Shown: positions 13,869-26,580, numbered from the stretch's first letter. The stretch is DNA of 64,000 bases from Harmothoe impar (GCA_947462335.1 OX381710.1:60582842-60646841); one strand, 5' to 3'. A program made the numbers and translations. Notes: a model not told the origin generated them from the sequence alone.

Positions 13869-15655
13869 TTGTCTCCAGATAGGCCCTAGTCTCTGGAGCA
13901 AACGCTGGCCAAATCCATCTACGTCGCTACGCTAATTTACTGGGAGCCAGATCTTGAAAAAAGTGCTAGGGTCAGCCCTTTTTTTAAACTAGGGTCGGGT
14001 TGTATGTCACTCTCGATTTCTCGATATAATCTTCTCTCTGGATCAACCTGGCGCTCTCCGGTGGAAAGAGTCCTGAAAGGAGTAGGGGAAGATGGGGGAA
14101 TACGGGACACCTAAGGGTTTTCATGCAATTTCTGGCTTACTGGTGACCATAAGTGAAATATTTTTTTACCTACGTTTTAAGCATTCCTCTTTTATATTTA
14201 ACTGTGTTGAGGAAAAAATTCCTCAAACCCCCTAAAGTACAATGGTTGCAGTTAATAATTTCAAAGATTTTGTGACCCATATTACCCCACCGTGGGGTAA
14301 TACGGGTCGCCATTGTGGGGTAAGACGGAACGGAATAGGAATCGTCAGTGAAAATGGCCAAATATCTTTCATGCATAGGTGGAATTCTTTGAATGAGAAG
14401 CCTTTGACGTACCATAACAAAATATATGATGATTTAAACTGTCGCAAAACATTATAAAGATACTTTGTTACATCAATGAGTGCTATATGCCTATTCCTTT
14501 CGACATAATTTGTCAAAATATAAAAGAATTAGCAAAATTTGTCAAAAATGGAGTGTTTACATTGTTTCCATGGTAACCAGGATGTCATGATATACCCAAA
14601 ACCTTACCTAGAAGATGGGGCTCCTATATAGCTTTAATTTAAGCTATTTTGTGACCATTTATGTTGAGATGCACACTAGAAACCGCAAAAATTGTAAATT
14701 GTCCTTGATATTGAAATTGACCTTGAAGTTTCACGTATTTTCATGCCGCCATTTTGGAAAATGGCCGCCACACAACGCAAGACCATATGCGAATTTAAAA
14801 CATGAAAAAAATCTCACAAAGAACTAAGTTTATTTACATATCTTGAAAAAAAGTAGTTTCTACAAAGACACTCTTTCGTGTGGAAAGTTTAAATATTAGG
14901 ATTACCCTCACTGAAACCCCAAGGAGGACTAGAACAATTCAGACGCCCCCATCTGCCGACGGTCACCAAAGGAATAGACTAGTTCCAATCCCGACGCTCC
15001 GCTTTGGGACCAGTAACCGTTCAGCGTTGTAACGGGTTACGTTGCCGCGTTCTGTAACCAATCACCCCAAGCTGGCCCCATCTCGCACCATGTTAAATAG
15101 CGTCAATTAGAGAGCGCCGCTCGGAGCGGACCGCACAGTTACTTGTCCTTAAGTGAGGCGAGCGGTAGCCGCAGGAGCGCATGGGATTGGAACGAGTCTA
15201 ACCAAAGGAACTACATCGAATAACATGGCGCCAATAAACATTCCAGCACGGCTGAACAAAATCAAACCTACTGATGGTCTGCTACTTCTATGCCTGTCAA
15301 TGCAAAAATAAAAAGAAAGCACTCCTGCTTCAGCTGACAGATGGCACCGAAATATCTTCCCTCAACCACAGAATTATGAGTAGCGTGGCCGTGGGAGACC
15401 GGGGCTGCACCAAAAAGACCGTCTCACGCAGTGCGGGGCCACGGGAGGGGTGGGGCTTGGCAGCCGACTACTCATCCGGGTAACCTCGTCAACTCAAATG
15501 CGGGACTTGACTCGGTCATTATGGACCACTTCACATGGTGGGTGTATCCTCGCGCGACCTTTTACAGCTAAGTCAGTGTGCACATACATTACATAATGTA
15601 GTCCGGCCATTTTTTCGGCTAGAAATCTAAAATGCCTCACTAAATAGCAACAGTA

Positions 15656-16422
15656 GGGTAAATGTGGGTAATATCGCGCACCTAGTGACGATATTACCCA
15701 AATGTCCCTCACCAATCGAGTCCACTGTCATTAAGAACTATTTTATGTGCATTTCTTGAGAAAATAATCTAAAATTAAAAAAATGGAGAAAAAAAGATAT
15801 GCCAATCATACCCCCCTGTATGGTAAGCAGGGGCTTTTAAAGATGGTTAAATGTTTGGGTTATATCGTCATGATTGTTGTTATATCGCTCACACCTTTGT
15901 GTTATATCACTCACCCATTGAAATACAGTGCATTTGACCATATGGGTAAATCCGCTCACCTGTTTTCACACCCAAAAGTGTGAAAACAGGGTGCTTTAGC
16001 CAAAATGCTCTCACACCTGTATGGTGAGGAGCACTATACCCAAATTTGTACCAGTGTTAGACAACATATAAAGCTACCCTCTAACCATAGTCCACTCATT
16101 TTATTGTTATTTGATATATTATTTTTTATTATCTAAACAGGTGAGCGATATAACAACATGCCTGAGCGATATAAGCTCTATGGGAATTAGTATAGAAACT
16201 GCTGATTTAGCAAGTATTAAAAATACCAATTATTAGGTGATTTTGTTCATCTCTGGTTCCTGACATACATGTAACGCACAGGTAAAGAAAATACATTAAA
16301 ATGATACTAAATAAAATGTGGCAAACTAAAAAAATAAAATTAAAAATTAAAAAGTTTAAAATTGTGCCTTTTAGGGGGGGTGCGCGATATTACCACATGC
16401 GCGATATTACCCACATTTACCC
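15656..16422. mobile_element. TIR element, first type, copy in B2
   Basis: 767 bp with the 7-G run of B units. Confidence 0.85.
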
Positions 16423-17869
16423 TATTTGATTCAATTCATAGGAGAATACAATATTCTAGAGGAATATGTCAAAATAAGGTCTATAAATAACACTTTTAAA
16501 GATAAATTCGGTGCACAACTTTGGGCATGCCAGTTGGGATTTCAAAATGTTGTTCACAAACAAGGCTAGATGTCAAAGTCGCCAGAGGCTCTTCTGCAGT
16601 GATTATGATCTAATTTCAGTTAGACATTGACTTATAAATGTCATTAAATGGAGATTATATCTAAATATGTGACTGACAATGCCTCTCTAAAATATTAGAA
16701 AATCTGACAGATCTGCGCACGTGGCAAGTAGTCCCCCCCGATCCGGGGTACCATGTAAGAGATAGATTGCCGCATTACAATCTGAGCTTGTAAGTGTGCC
16801 GACTACTGTGTGGCAGGAAGCGTCCTGCTGGCGTGGATTGTCGTTCAGAAAATAGTCTGAATGGAACTGTCTAAACTCATGGTCAACATGAGATCATACG
16901 ATACTGGTACTCCTGGTGCATATTGAATGGCAAATTAGCCATGATAAGGCCTATAAAGGGGGTGCAGATGGGTCAAAAGCGACCTGGCGACTTGGGCTGT
17001 TTTGAAGGCGACTTTCCGACCTTAGGGGGGGGGGACCTCTCTGCACCCACTATAAACAATGTGTATCCAGAGGATAAGGCGGGATAAGGCACCGCCCATT
17101 TTCAACCTGACAGTTCTCTATTGTCTCTATTTACATGGGCGGAAAATGTGATCACTTCACCCTGACCTCTGATAGAAATGTTTCATAAACTGACTCATAA
17201 CTTTAAATGTCCTCCAAACGATGATAAGCATGGTAAGCCTAACATGTTTTACATTCAATCCGATACTTTGGTCAACATTATTTATTACCAGATTGATGTA
17301 GTAATTGAATCTTTGTGGGGGAGTGGGAGCTCATCCCGTAGTTCCGACGTAACCCCAAGTAGCAAACCTAACTGGGTCCCAGTTGGGCCCCAGTTGGGCT
17401 GCCCGACTGGGGCCCTGCGAGAACGGGCACTGGGCAAATGTCCGCGCCCAAGCGGGCTAGCCCAAATTGGGCCCCGACTGGGCCCCGGACGGGCCCCACT
17501 TTCATATTTTAGGTTACAACTTACATAATAGAGCAGTCTAGTAATTGATTTTAATTAATATATAGACAGAGCTGCATGCTAAAGTGACCGAGTCAGTGGT
17601 TATTCCACGAGGGGTGCCTGGCCCGTATTGCACGCTGGCCGCAGGCCTAGTGCAATGCGGGCCAGGCACCCCAAGTGGGCATGTTACTTGGGACCCACTG
17701 AGTAGAAGGTTGGGAAAGCTCAACTATCATCCCGCTATACGGCGACATGTTTGAATGTGGCGTCCAACGGCCAAAACCCGGCTGCATATGTGGTGTGATC
17801 TGCGAAAAGGGACCTTAGTGCAGGACACACCCGGGGGGGGGCCACTCCCTATCTTTTCTATAGTAACTA

Positions 17870-18628
17870 GGGTAAATGTGGGTAATATCGCGCACCTAGT
17901 GACGATATTACCCAAATCTTCCTCATAACTCTAGCCCATCGTCATTAAGAACCCTTTTTATATGAAATTTTAAAAAAAATATTGAAAGTTGAAAAAATGG
18001 AGAAAAAAATATATCGTTATTGCAACCACCTATACCTATGGTAAGCAGGGGCCTAAAAGTATGACTAAATATTTGGGTTATATCGTTATTATTGTTGTTA
18101 TATCACTCACACCTTTGTGTTATATCACTCACCCATTGATATATACAGTGTATTTGACCATATGGGTAAATCCGCTCACCTGTTTTCACACCCAAAAGTG
18201 TGAAAACAGGGTGGTTCACCCCAAATGCTCTCACACCTGTATGGTGAGTAGCAGCATCCCCAAATTTACACCAGTGTTAGACAACATAGAAATCTACCCT
18301 GTAACACTATTTGAATCATTTTACTGTTATTTGATATTCTATTTTTTATTTTATAAAGATGTGCGCCATATAACAACATGCCTGAGCGATATAAGCTCTA
18401 TGGGAATTAGTATACAAAAAGCAAATATAGATTTTTTAATGTTTTTATAAATGTCTAGCTCGAGGCATAAATATATGTCTCAGATAAATATCATGTATTG
18501 ACATGATATCGTATGTTAAGTGGCTACTCACCAAAAAAAAAAGAAATTGAAATAAAAGCTTAAATTGTGCCTTTTAGGGGGGGGGGTGCGCAATATTACC
18601 ACATGCGCGATATTATCCACATTTACCC
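17870..18628. mobile_element. TIR element, second type, copy in B2
   Basis: 759 bp. B-type markers as in the B1 copy. Confidence 0.8.
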
Positions 18629-20480
18629 TTGTCTCCAGATAGGCCCTAGTCTCTGGAGCAAACGCTGGCCAAATCCATCTACGTCGCTACGCTAATTTAC
18701 TGGGAGCCAGATCTTGAAAAAAGTGCTAGGGTCAGCCCTTTTTTTAAACTAGGGTCGGGTTGTATGTCACTCTCGATTTCTCGATATAATCTTCTCTCTG
18801 GATCAACCTGGCGCTCTCCGGTGGAAAGAGTCCTGAAAGGAGTAGGGGAAGATGGGGGAATACGGGACACCTAAGGGTTTTCATGCAATTTCTGGCTTAC
18901 TGGTGACCATAAGTGAAATATTTTTTTACCTACGTTTTAAGCATTCCTCTTTTATATTTAACTGTGTTGAGGAAAAAATTCCTCAAACCCCCTAAAGTAC
19001 AATGGTTGCAGTTAATAATTTCAAAGATTTTGTGACCCATATTACCCCACCGTGGGGTAATACGGGTCGCCATTGTGGGGTAAGACGGAACGGAATAGGA
19101 ATCGTCAGTGAAAATGGCCAAATATCTTTCATGCATAGGTGGAATTCTTTGAATGAGAAGCCTTTGACGTACCATAACAAAATATATGATGATTTAAACT
19201 GTCGCAAAACATTATAAAGATACTTTGTTACATCAATGAGTGCTATATGCCTATTCCTTTCGACATAATTTGTCAAAATATAAAAGAATTAGCAAAATTT
19301 GTCAAAAATGGAGTGTTTACATTGTTTCCATGGTAACCAGGATGTCATGATATACCCAAAACCTTACCTAGAAGATGGGGCTCCTATATAGCTTTAATTT
19401 AAGCTATTTTGTGACCATTTATGTTGAGATGCACACTAGAAACCGCAAAAATTGTAAATTGTCCTTGATATTGAAATTGACCTTGAAGTTTCACGTATTT
19501 TCATGCCGCCATTTTGGAAAATGGCCGCCACACAACGCAAGACCATATGCGAATTTAAAACATGAAAAAAATCTCACGAAGAACTAAGTTTATTTACATA
19601 TCTTGAAAAAAAGTAGTTTCTACAAAGACACTCTTTCGTGTGGAAAGTTTAAATATTAGGATTACCCTCACTGAAACCCCAAGGAGGACTAGAACAATTC
19701 AGACGCCCCCATCTGCCGACGGTCACCAAAGGAATAGACTAGTTCCAATCCCGACGCTCCGCTTTGGGACCAGTAACCGTTCAGCGTTGTAACGGGTTAC
19801 GTTGCCGCGTTCTGTAACCAATCACCCCAAGCTGGCCCCATCTCGCACCATGTTAAATAGCGTCAATTAGAGAGCGCCGCTCGGAGCGGACCGCACAGTT
19901 ACTTGTCCCTAAGTGAGGCGAGCGGTAGCCGCAGGAGCGCATGGGATTGGAACGAGTCTAACCAAAGGAACTACATCGAATAACATGGCGCCAATAAACA
20001 TTCCAGCACGGCTGAACAAAATCAAACCTACTGATGGTCTGCTACTTCTATAAATATATGACAGGCCATATTTACTTAAATAACCCTTTTCTCATGTTGT
20101 ATAGCATAAAATACACGCCTGTCAATGCAAAAATAAAAAGAAAGCACTCCTGCTTCAGCTGACAGATGGCACCGAAATATCTTCCCTCAACCACAGAATT
20201 ATGAGTAGCGTGGCCATGGGAGACCGGGGCTGCACCAAAAAGACCGTCTCACGCAGTGCGGGGCCACGGGAGGGGTGGGGCTTGGCAGCCGACTACTCAT
20301 CCGGGTAACCTCGTCAACTCAAATGCGGGACTTGACTCGGTCATTATGGACCACTTCACATGGTGGGTGTATCCTCGCGCGACCTTTTACAGCTAAGTCC
20401 GTGTGCACATACATTACATAATGTAGTCCGGCCATTTTTTCGGCTAGAAATCTAAAATGCCTCACTAAATAGCAACAGTA

Positions 20481-21248
20481 GGGTAAATGTGGGTAATATC
20501 GCGCACCTAGTGACGATATTACCCAAATGTCCTTCACCAATCGAGTCCACTGTCATTAAGAACTATTTTATGTGCATTTCTTGAAAAAATAATCTAAAAT
20601 AAAAAAAATGGAGAAAAAAAGATATGCCAATCATACCCCCCTGTATGGTAAGCAGGGGCTTTTAAAGATGGTTAAATGTTTGGGTTATATCGTCATGATT
20701 GTTGTTATATCGCTCACACCTTTGTGTTATATCACTCACCCATTGAAATACAGTGCATTTGACCATATGGGTAAATCCGCTCACCTGTTTTCACACCCAA
20801 AAGTGTGAAAACAGGGTGCTTTAGCCAAAATGCTCTCACACCTGTATGGTGAGGAGCACTATACCCAAATTTGTACCAGTGTTAGACAACATATAAAGCT
20901 ACCCTCTAACCATAGTCCACTCATTTTATTGTTATTTGATATATTATTTTTTATTATCTAAACAGGTGAGCGATATAACAACATGCCTGAGCGATATAAG
21001 CTCTATGGGAATTAGTATAGAAACTGCTGATTTAGCAAGTATTAAAAATACCAATTATTAGGTGATTTTGTTCATCTCTGGTTCCTGACATACATGTAAC
21101 GCACAGGTAAAGAAAATACATTAAAATGATACTAAATAAAATGTGGCAAACTAAAAAAATAAAATTAAAAATTAAAAAGTTTAAAATTGTGCCTTTTAGG
21201 GGGGGGTGCGCGATATTACCACATGCGCGATATTACCCACATTTACCC
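20481..21248. mobile_element. TIR element, first type, copy in A3
   Basis: 768 bp with the 8-G run of A units. It lies just left of the B-type patch in this unit. A private base change near 20532 turns ccCtcacc into ccTtcacc. Confidence 0.85.
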
Positions 21249-22695
21249 TATTTGATTCAATTCATAGGAGAATACAATATTCTAGAGGAATATGTCAAAA
21301 TAAGGTCTATAAATAACACTTTTAAAGATAAATTCGGTGCACAACTTTGGGCATGCCAGTTGGGATTTCAAAATGTTGTTCACAAACAAGGCTAGATGTC
21401 AAAGTCGCCAGAGGCTCTTCTGCAGTGATTATGATCTAATTTCAGTTAGACATTGACTTATAAATGTCATTAAATGGAGATTATATCTAAATATGTGACT
21501 GACAATGCCTCTCTAAAATATTAGAAAATCTGACAGATCTGCGCACGTGGCAAGTAGTCCCCCCCGATCCGGGGTACCATGTAAGAGATAGATTGCCGCA
21601 TTACAATCTGAGCTTGTAAGTGTGCCGACTACTGTGTGGCAGGAAGCGTCCTGCTGGCGTGGATTGTCGTTCAGAAAATAGTCTGAATGGAACTGTCTAA
21701 ACTCATGGTCAACATGAGATCATACGATACTGGTACTCCTGGTGCATATTGAATGGCAAACTAGCCATGATAAGGCCTATAAAGGGGGTGCAGATGGGTC
21801 AAAAGCGACCTGGCGACTTGGGCTGTTTTGAAGGCGACTTTCCGACCTTAGGGGGGGGGGACCTCTCTGCACCCACTATAAACAATGTGTATCCAGAGGA
21901 TAAGGCGGGATAAGGCACCGCCCATTTTCAACCTGACAGTTCTCTATTGTCTCTATTTACATGGGCGGAAAATGTGATCACTTCACCCTGACCTCTGATA
22001 GAAATGTTTCATAAACTGACTCATAACTTTAAATGTCCTCCAAACGATGATAAGCATGGTAAGCCTAACATGTTTTACATTCAATCCGATACTTTGGTCA
22101 ACATTATTTATTACCAGATTGATGTAGTAATTGAATCTTTGTGGGGGAGTGGGAGCTCATCCCGTAGTTCCGACGTAACCCCAAGTAGCAAACCTAACTG
22201 GGTCCCAGTTGGGCCCCAGTTGGGCTGCCCGACTGGGGCCCTGCGAGAACGGGCACTGGGCAAATGTCCGCGCCCAAGCGGGCTAGCCCAAATTGGGCCC
22301 CGACTGGGCCCCGGACGGGCCCCACTTTCATATTTTAGGTTACAACTTACATAATAGAGCAGTCTAGTAATTGATTTTAATTAATATATAGACAGAGCTG
22401 CATGCTAAAGTGACCGAGTCAGTGGTTATTCCACGAGGGGTGCCTGGCCCGTATTGCACGCTGGCCGCAGGCCTAGTGCAATGCGGGCCAGGCACCCCAA
22501 GTGGGCATGTTACTTGGGACCCACTGAGTAGAAGGTTGGGAAAGCTCAACTATCATCCCGCTATACGGCGACATGTTTGAATGTGGCGTCCAACGGCCAA
22601 AACCCGGCTGCATATGTGGTGTGATCTGCGAAAAGGGACCTTAGTGCAGGACACACCCGGGGGGGGGCCACTCCCTATCTTTTCTATAGTAACTA

Positions 22696-23455
22696 GGGTA
22701 AATGTGGGTAATATCGCGCACCTAGTGACGATATTACCCAAATCTTCCTCATAACTCTAGCCCATCGTCATTAAGAACCCTTTTTATATGAAATTAAAAA
22801 AAAAATATTGAAAGTTGAAAAAATGGAGAAAAAAATATATCGTTATTGCAACCACCTATACCTATGGTAAGCAGGGGCCTAAAAGTATGACTAAATATTT
22901 GGGTTATATCGTTATTATTGTTGTTATATCACTCACACCTTTGTGTTATATCACTCACCCATTGATATATACAGTGTATTTGACCATATGGGTAAATCCG
23001 CTCACCTGTTTTCACACCCAAAAGTGTGAAAACAGGGTGGTTCACCCCAAATGCTCTCACACCTGTATGGTGAGTAGCAGCATCCCCAAATTTACACCAG
23101 TGTTAGACAACATAGAAATCTACCCTGTAACACTATTTGAATCATTTTACTGTTATTTGATATTCTATTTTTTATTTTATAAAGATGTGCGCCATATAAC
23201 AACATGCCTGAGCGATATAAGCTCTATGGGAATTAGTATACAAAAAGCAAATATAGATTTTTTAACGTTTTTATAAATGTCTAGCTCGAGGCATAAATAT
23301 ATGTCTCAGATAAATATCATGTATTGACATGATATCGTATGTTAAGTGGCTACTCACCAAAAAAAAAAGAAATTGAAATAAAAGTTTAAATTGTGCCTTT
23401 TAGGGGGGGGGGGTGCGCAATATTACCACATGCGCGATATTATCCACATTTACCC
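22696..23455. mobile_element. TIR element, second type, mosaic copy in A3
   Basis: 760 bp. Its left end is B-type (gtgAcgat) and its right part A-type (tttaaCg, aaagTttaa). One edge of the B patch in this unit therefore falls inside this element. The subterminal G-run has 11 bases, the longest in the array. Confidence 0.8.
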
Positions 23456-23667
23456 TTGTCTCCAGATAGGCCCTAGTCTCTGGAGCAAACGCTGGCCAAA
23501 TCCATCTACGTCGCTACGCTAATTTACTGGGAGCCAGATCTTGAAAAAAGTGCTAGGGTCAGCCCTTTTTTTAAACTAGGGTCGGGTTGTATGTCACTCT
23601 CGATTTCTCGATATAATCTTCTCTCTGGATCAACCTGGCGCTCTCCGGTGGAAAGAGTCCTGAAAGG

Positions 23668-25752
23668 AGTAGGGGAAGATGGGGGAATACGGGACACCTA
23701 AGGGTTTTCATGCAATTTCTGGCTTACTGGTGACCATAAGTGAAATATTTTTTTACCTACGTTTTAAGCATTCCTCTTTTATATTTAACTGTGTTGAGGA
23801 AAAAATTCCTCAAACCCCCTAAAGTACAATGGTTGCAGTTAATAATTTCAAAGATTTTGTGACCCATATTACCCCACCGTGGGGTAATACGGGTCGCCAT
23901 TGTGGGGTAAGACGGAACGGAATAGGAATCGTCAGTGAAAATGGCCAAATATCTTTCATGCATAGGTGGAATTCTTTGAATGAGAAGCCTTTGACGTACC
24001 ATAACAAAATATATGATGATTTAAACTGTCGCAAAACATTATAAAGATACTTTGTTACATCAATGAGTGCTATATGCCTATTCCTTTCGACATAATTTGT
24101 CAAAATATAAAAGAATTAGCAAAATTTGTCAAAAATGGAGTGTTTACATTGTTTCCATGGTAACCAGGATGTCATGATATACCCAAAACCTTACCTAGAA
24201 GATGGGGCTCCTATATAGCTTTAATTTAAGCTATTTTGTGACCATTTATGTTGAGATGCACACTAGAAACCGCAAAAATTGTAAATTGTCCTTGATATTG
24301 AAATTGACCTTGAAGTTTCACGTATTTTCATGCCGCCATTTTGGAAAATGGCCGCCACACAACGCAAGACCATATGCGAATTTAAAACATGAAAAAAATC
24401 TCACAAAGAACTAAGTTTATTTACATATCTTGAAAAAAAGTAGTTTCTACAAAGACACTCTTTCGTGTGGAAAGTTTAAATATTAGGTTAATAGCTTAAC
24501 ATTTTTGTAGAAAAAATATATACAAATTGCCATAGGGATTGCCTTTGACCCGTATTACCCCACCAAAAAATAAGGTTGGGGTAATACGGGACACCACACA
24601 AATAGTGGGGTCAATTCCTAGACACTTCACAGAAAATATCCAAACCATATTGAATTTTATAAGCTATTGGGTGTTTTATCCTTAGCACCTGAAACCAGAA
24701 AAAATATTACCATCTTGCTCAAACTAGGGGCTTACATAAATGATGATGTGTCTAATAATGCTTTACTAATCAAGATGTCAGCCCTCAATATTCCAGACAT
24801 TCAATTTTATTTTCCGCGTATAATTCAAATAATAATTCCTCCAACAACACAATAAATGCTGCATGTTTGCTTGTGATTTCTACAATGCCAACAACAACCA
24901 AATGCCTTTGTTTCATGAAGAAAGGTTACCAATAAACCTTTCATTTGGACTATTTAGATTCATCCTAGCCTGCCATGATTCCCGTCTAGGGCCTTTTGAA
25001 ATTTTGAGAAATTCCAGGGAGAACTGGGACACTTTGAGGAGAACTGGGACACTACCAGGGGAGAACTGGGACACACCAGGGAGAACTGGGACAGTGTAAA
25101 TAGTGTGATTATTAACCAATGAAACATCATTTTGCTTTAGGCCTACTTTACCTTCAATATGATCATATGTAACATATTAGCTTCAGTCATAGGTCTCAGA
25201 GAAAATAATTAAAGCACAATAAATCTTCACCCGGAGTGTCCCAGTTCTCCCAGATAGTCAAGAGTGTCCCAGTTCTCCCTGCAATGAGTGTCCCAGTTCT
25301 CCCCAGGTTGAGATTTTTAAGCAAAATGTCAATACAGTTCAAAATATGCTTAACTGTGTTTTTGTAAGTAGCTGGTCATTTTGCCATCTATCAATGCTAC
25401 ATAATGCAACACTAAAATATTTTCTCATCACAAGGTAACACTACGTAAATTGAATCGTCCGAGACCTGAAAAAAAAACTTTTTTTCCTAAAAATGTTATA
25501 ATCTGTTATAGTTCTAAGTATAAGTACATCACAGTAATTTTTTCTATCCCAAAAAATAGCATCGGTGGTTATGCATTAAAGTTATTGGTTATGATCTGAT
25601 GCCTATTTATTTACGTTTTTTTATTTGCAGGGTACCTTTTATTATAAAACCAAAATTGAGTTCTTAGTGTTACCTTTCAGTAAGAAATATCAGTCTGAAA
25701 TGAGAGTGTCCCTTATTACCCCATGGCCCGTATTACCCCATCTTCCCCTACT
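23668..25752. mobile_element. 2.1-kb TIR transposon split by the array edge
   Basis: Starts AGTAGGGGAAGATGGGG at 23668 and ends in the reverse complement at 25752; the ends share at least 17 bp. Motifs related to the termini (ggggtaatacgggacac) recur at 23878, 24576 and 25716. Clusters of agaactgggacac lie inside. Every array unit contains only the left 820 bp (for example 4499-5318), so the array's right edge at 24487 falls inside this element. Only this copy is complete. No transposase is recognisable. No clear target duplication is seen. Confidence 0.7.
25014..25303. repeat. Inverted clusters of a 14-16 bp motif
   Basis: Four copies of gggagaactgggacac on the + strand (25014-25096) face three copies of the reverse complement, gtgtcccagttctccc (25234-25303). 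They lie inside the 2.1-kb TIR transposon and share the core gggacac with its subterminal motifs. They may be protein-binding repeats of the element. Confidence 0.7.
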
Positions 25753-25928
25753 ACTTTCCTGCTTTCCTGTCCGCTTCACACACTACCCATCTAGCTACCA
25801 AGTCCCGGAAACGCAATTGCCCGAAGCTTTCTCGATCGCTCCTGTCAGGTCACATGACCATCACATGACCACCGTCGTACACTTGAAGTAAACAAACCAA
25901 GCCAACGGGCACATCTGTGTTCGACAAA
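25753..25928 (+). promoter_or_regulatory. Probable acid ceramidase promoter / 5' UTR
   Basis: Only 176 bp separate the end of the TIR transposon from the ATG of the ceramidase gene. The stretch holds two E-box elements (separate entry) and an ETS-like CCGGAA at 25805-25810. No TATA box is seen. The start codon context is acaaaATGG, with A at -3 and G at +4. The transcription start is not determined. Confidence 0.5.
25848..25870 (+). promoter_or_regulatory. Paired TCACATGA (M-box / CLEAR-like) sites
   Basis: GGTCACATGACC at 25848-25859 is followed by aTCACATGACC to 25870. The two TCACATGAC cores start 11 bp apart, about one helical turn. TCACATGA is the M-box bound by the MITF/TFE family, and the related GTCACGTGAC is the CLEAR element of lysosomal genes. 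Their place about 60-80 bp upstream of a lysosomal enzyme's ATG fits that use. Binding is inferred, not shown. Confidence 0.55.
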
Positions 25929-26000
25929 ATGGGATACTTCACAAATATTGCCGCTATAGTACTCTTTTCGATTGCTATATGCCATGCTAGTACTTACTCG
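25929..26000 (+). CDS. ASAH1: Acid ceramidase exon 1 (signal peptide)
   Basis: Codons 1-24 from ATG 25929 to TCG 26000, followed by a strong donor (GTAAGT at 26001), phase 0. The peptide begins MGYFTN and has a hydrophobic core (IAAIVLFSIAI) and a likely signal-peptidase site after Ala20 (ICHA|S). This fits entry of a lysosomal enzyme into the secretory pathway. The link to the later exons is by position, phase and family architecture: acid ceramidases start with a signal peptide followed shortly by a Cys-containing segment. It is not proven by a transcript. The next exon lies 20.4 kb downstream, past a transposon-filled intron. Confidence 0.72.
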
Positions 26001-26196
26001 GTAAGTAGAAGGCATACTCATCAAATATGGCGCTATATACGTATTTTCTATCTAGAATGTTAAATTACCAATTCCGAATGAAAACCCAATGAGTGACAAT
26101 GTAGTCTATTGTAACCAGCGCCTTCGGCACTGGCGTGTCAAAAAGCCTTGTGTTAAAATTCATTGTAGGCCTAATAATATCACCATATAGTGCTAC

Positions 26197-26240
26197 TATA
26201 CACACGCCCGTCGTGTATACAGTCCCACTGTACACACGGC
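26197..26240. repeat. Isolated copies of the intron-1 palindrome
   Basis: Two hairpin-like units (tacacacgcccgtcgtgtata and tacacacggcg) of the same family as the dense cluster at 26732-27120. Confidence 0.6.
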
Positions 26241-26352
26241 GAATTAATGGGCTTTCCAGAACTGAAAACAATTCTTAAATATTCCAACTATGACCAAAGT
26301 TACAACTGTGTTCATATATAAAAGTCATTTGAAATATATTTTGGGTTTGAGT

Positions 26353-26580
26353 GTAAGATCCCAAGGATTTTCTTTCTTTGTGAAGTCTATTTCAAACTCG
26401 ATTTTCTCAGCTATTTTACAGGTATGAGAGAAAGGGAAGGTATTTATTAATCGGATAGAGTATTAAGTAAGGTACACTCATAAACACTTTCCATTTCATT
26501 CAAATGTATAAAATAGCTAAGAAAATCGAGATAAAAATGGACTTCACAAAGAGAAAAAACCTTAAAGGATCTTCGTACAA
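26353..26580. mobile_element. Foldback element, ~65-bp arms
   Basis: The arm at 26353-26421 (...ctcgattttctcagctattt) returns inverted at 26508-26580 (aaatagctaagaaaatcgag...). The spacer is about 85 bp. It lies between two direct copies of gaccaaagttacaa (26292 and 26651), with a further inverted trace near 27005. This suggests a MITE inside an older composite element. No coding capacity. Confidence 0.65.

Larger units (their letters stand above)
10079..14900. repeat. Macrosatellite unit A2 (4822 bp)
   Basis: Carries every A marker and lies exactly 9582 bp after A1. It appears nearly identical to A1 by eye, which supports an A+B dimer as the amplified unit. Confidence 0.92.
14901..19660. 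repeat. Macrosatellite unit B2 (4760 bp)
   Basis: Carries every B marker and lies exactly 9582 bp after B1. One private change was noticed: 'cttgaGaaaataatc' near 15758 where the other units have a run of A. Confidence 0.92.
19661..24487. repeat. Last macrosatellite unit A3 (4827 bp), mosaic
   Basis: Final unit, with A markers on the left up to the 8-G run near 21206. B markers run from gcacGtgg (about 21546) through the 9-G run (about 22660) to gtgAcgat (about 22728). A markers resume at tttaaCg (about 23266) and aaagTttaa (about 23386). This is a B-type patch of at least 1.2 kb inside an A unit. After 24487 the sequence no longer matches the next unit's start, so this is the right edge of the array. 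Confidence 0.9.
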
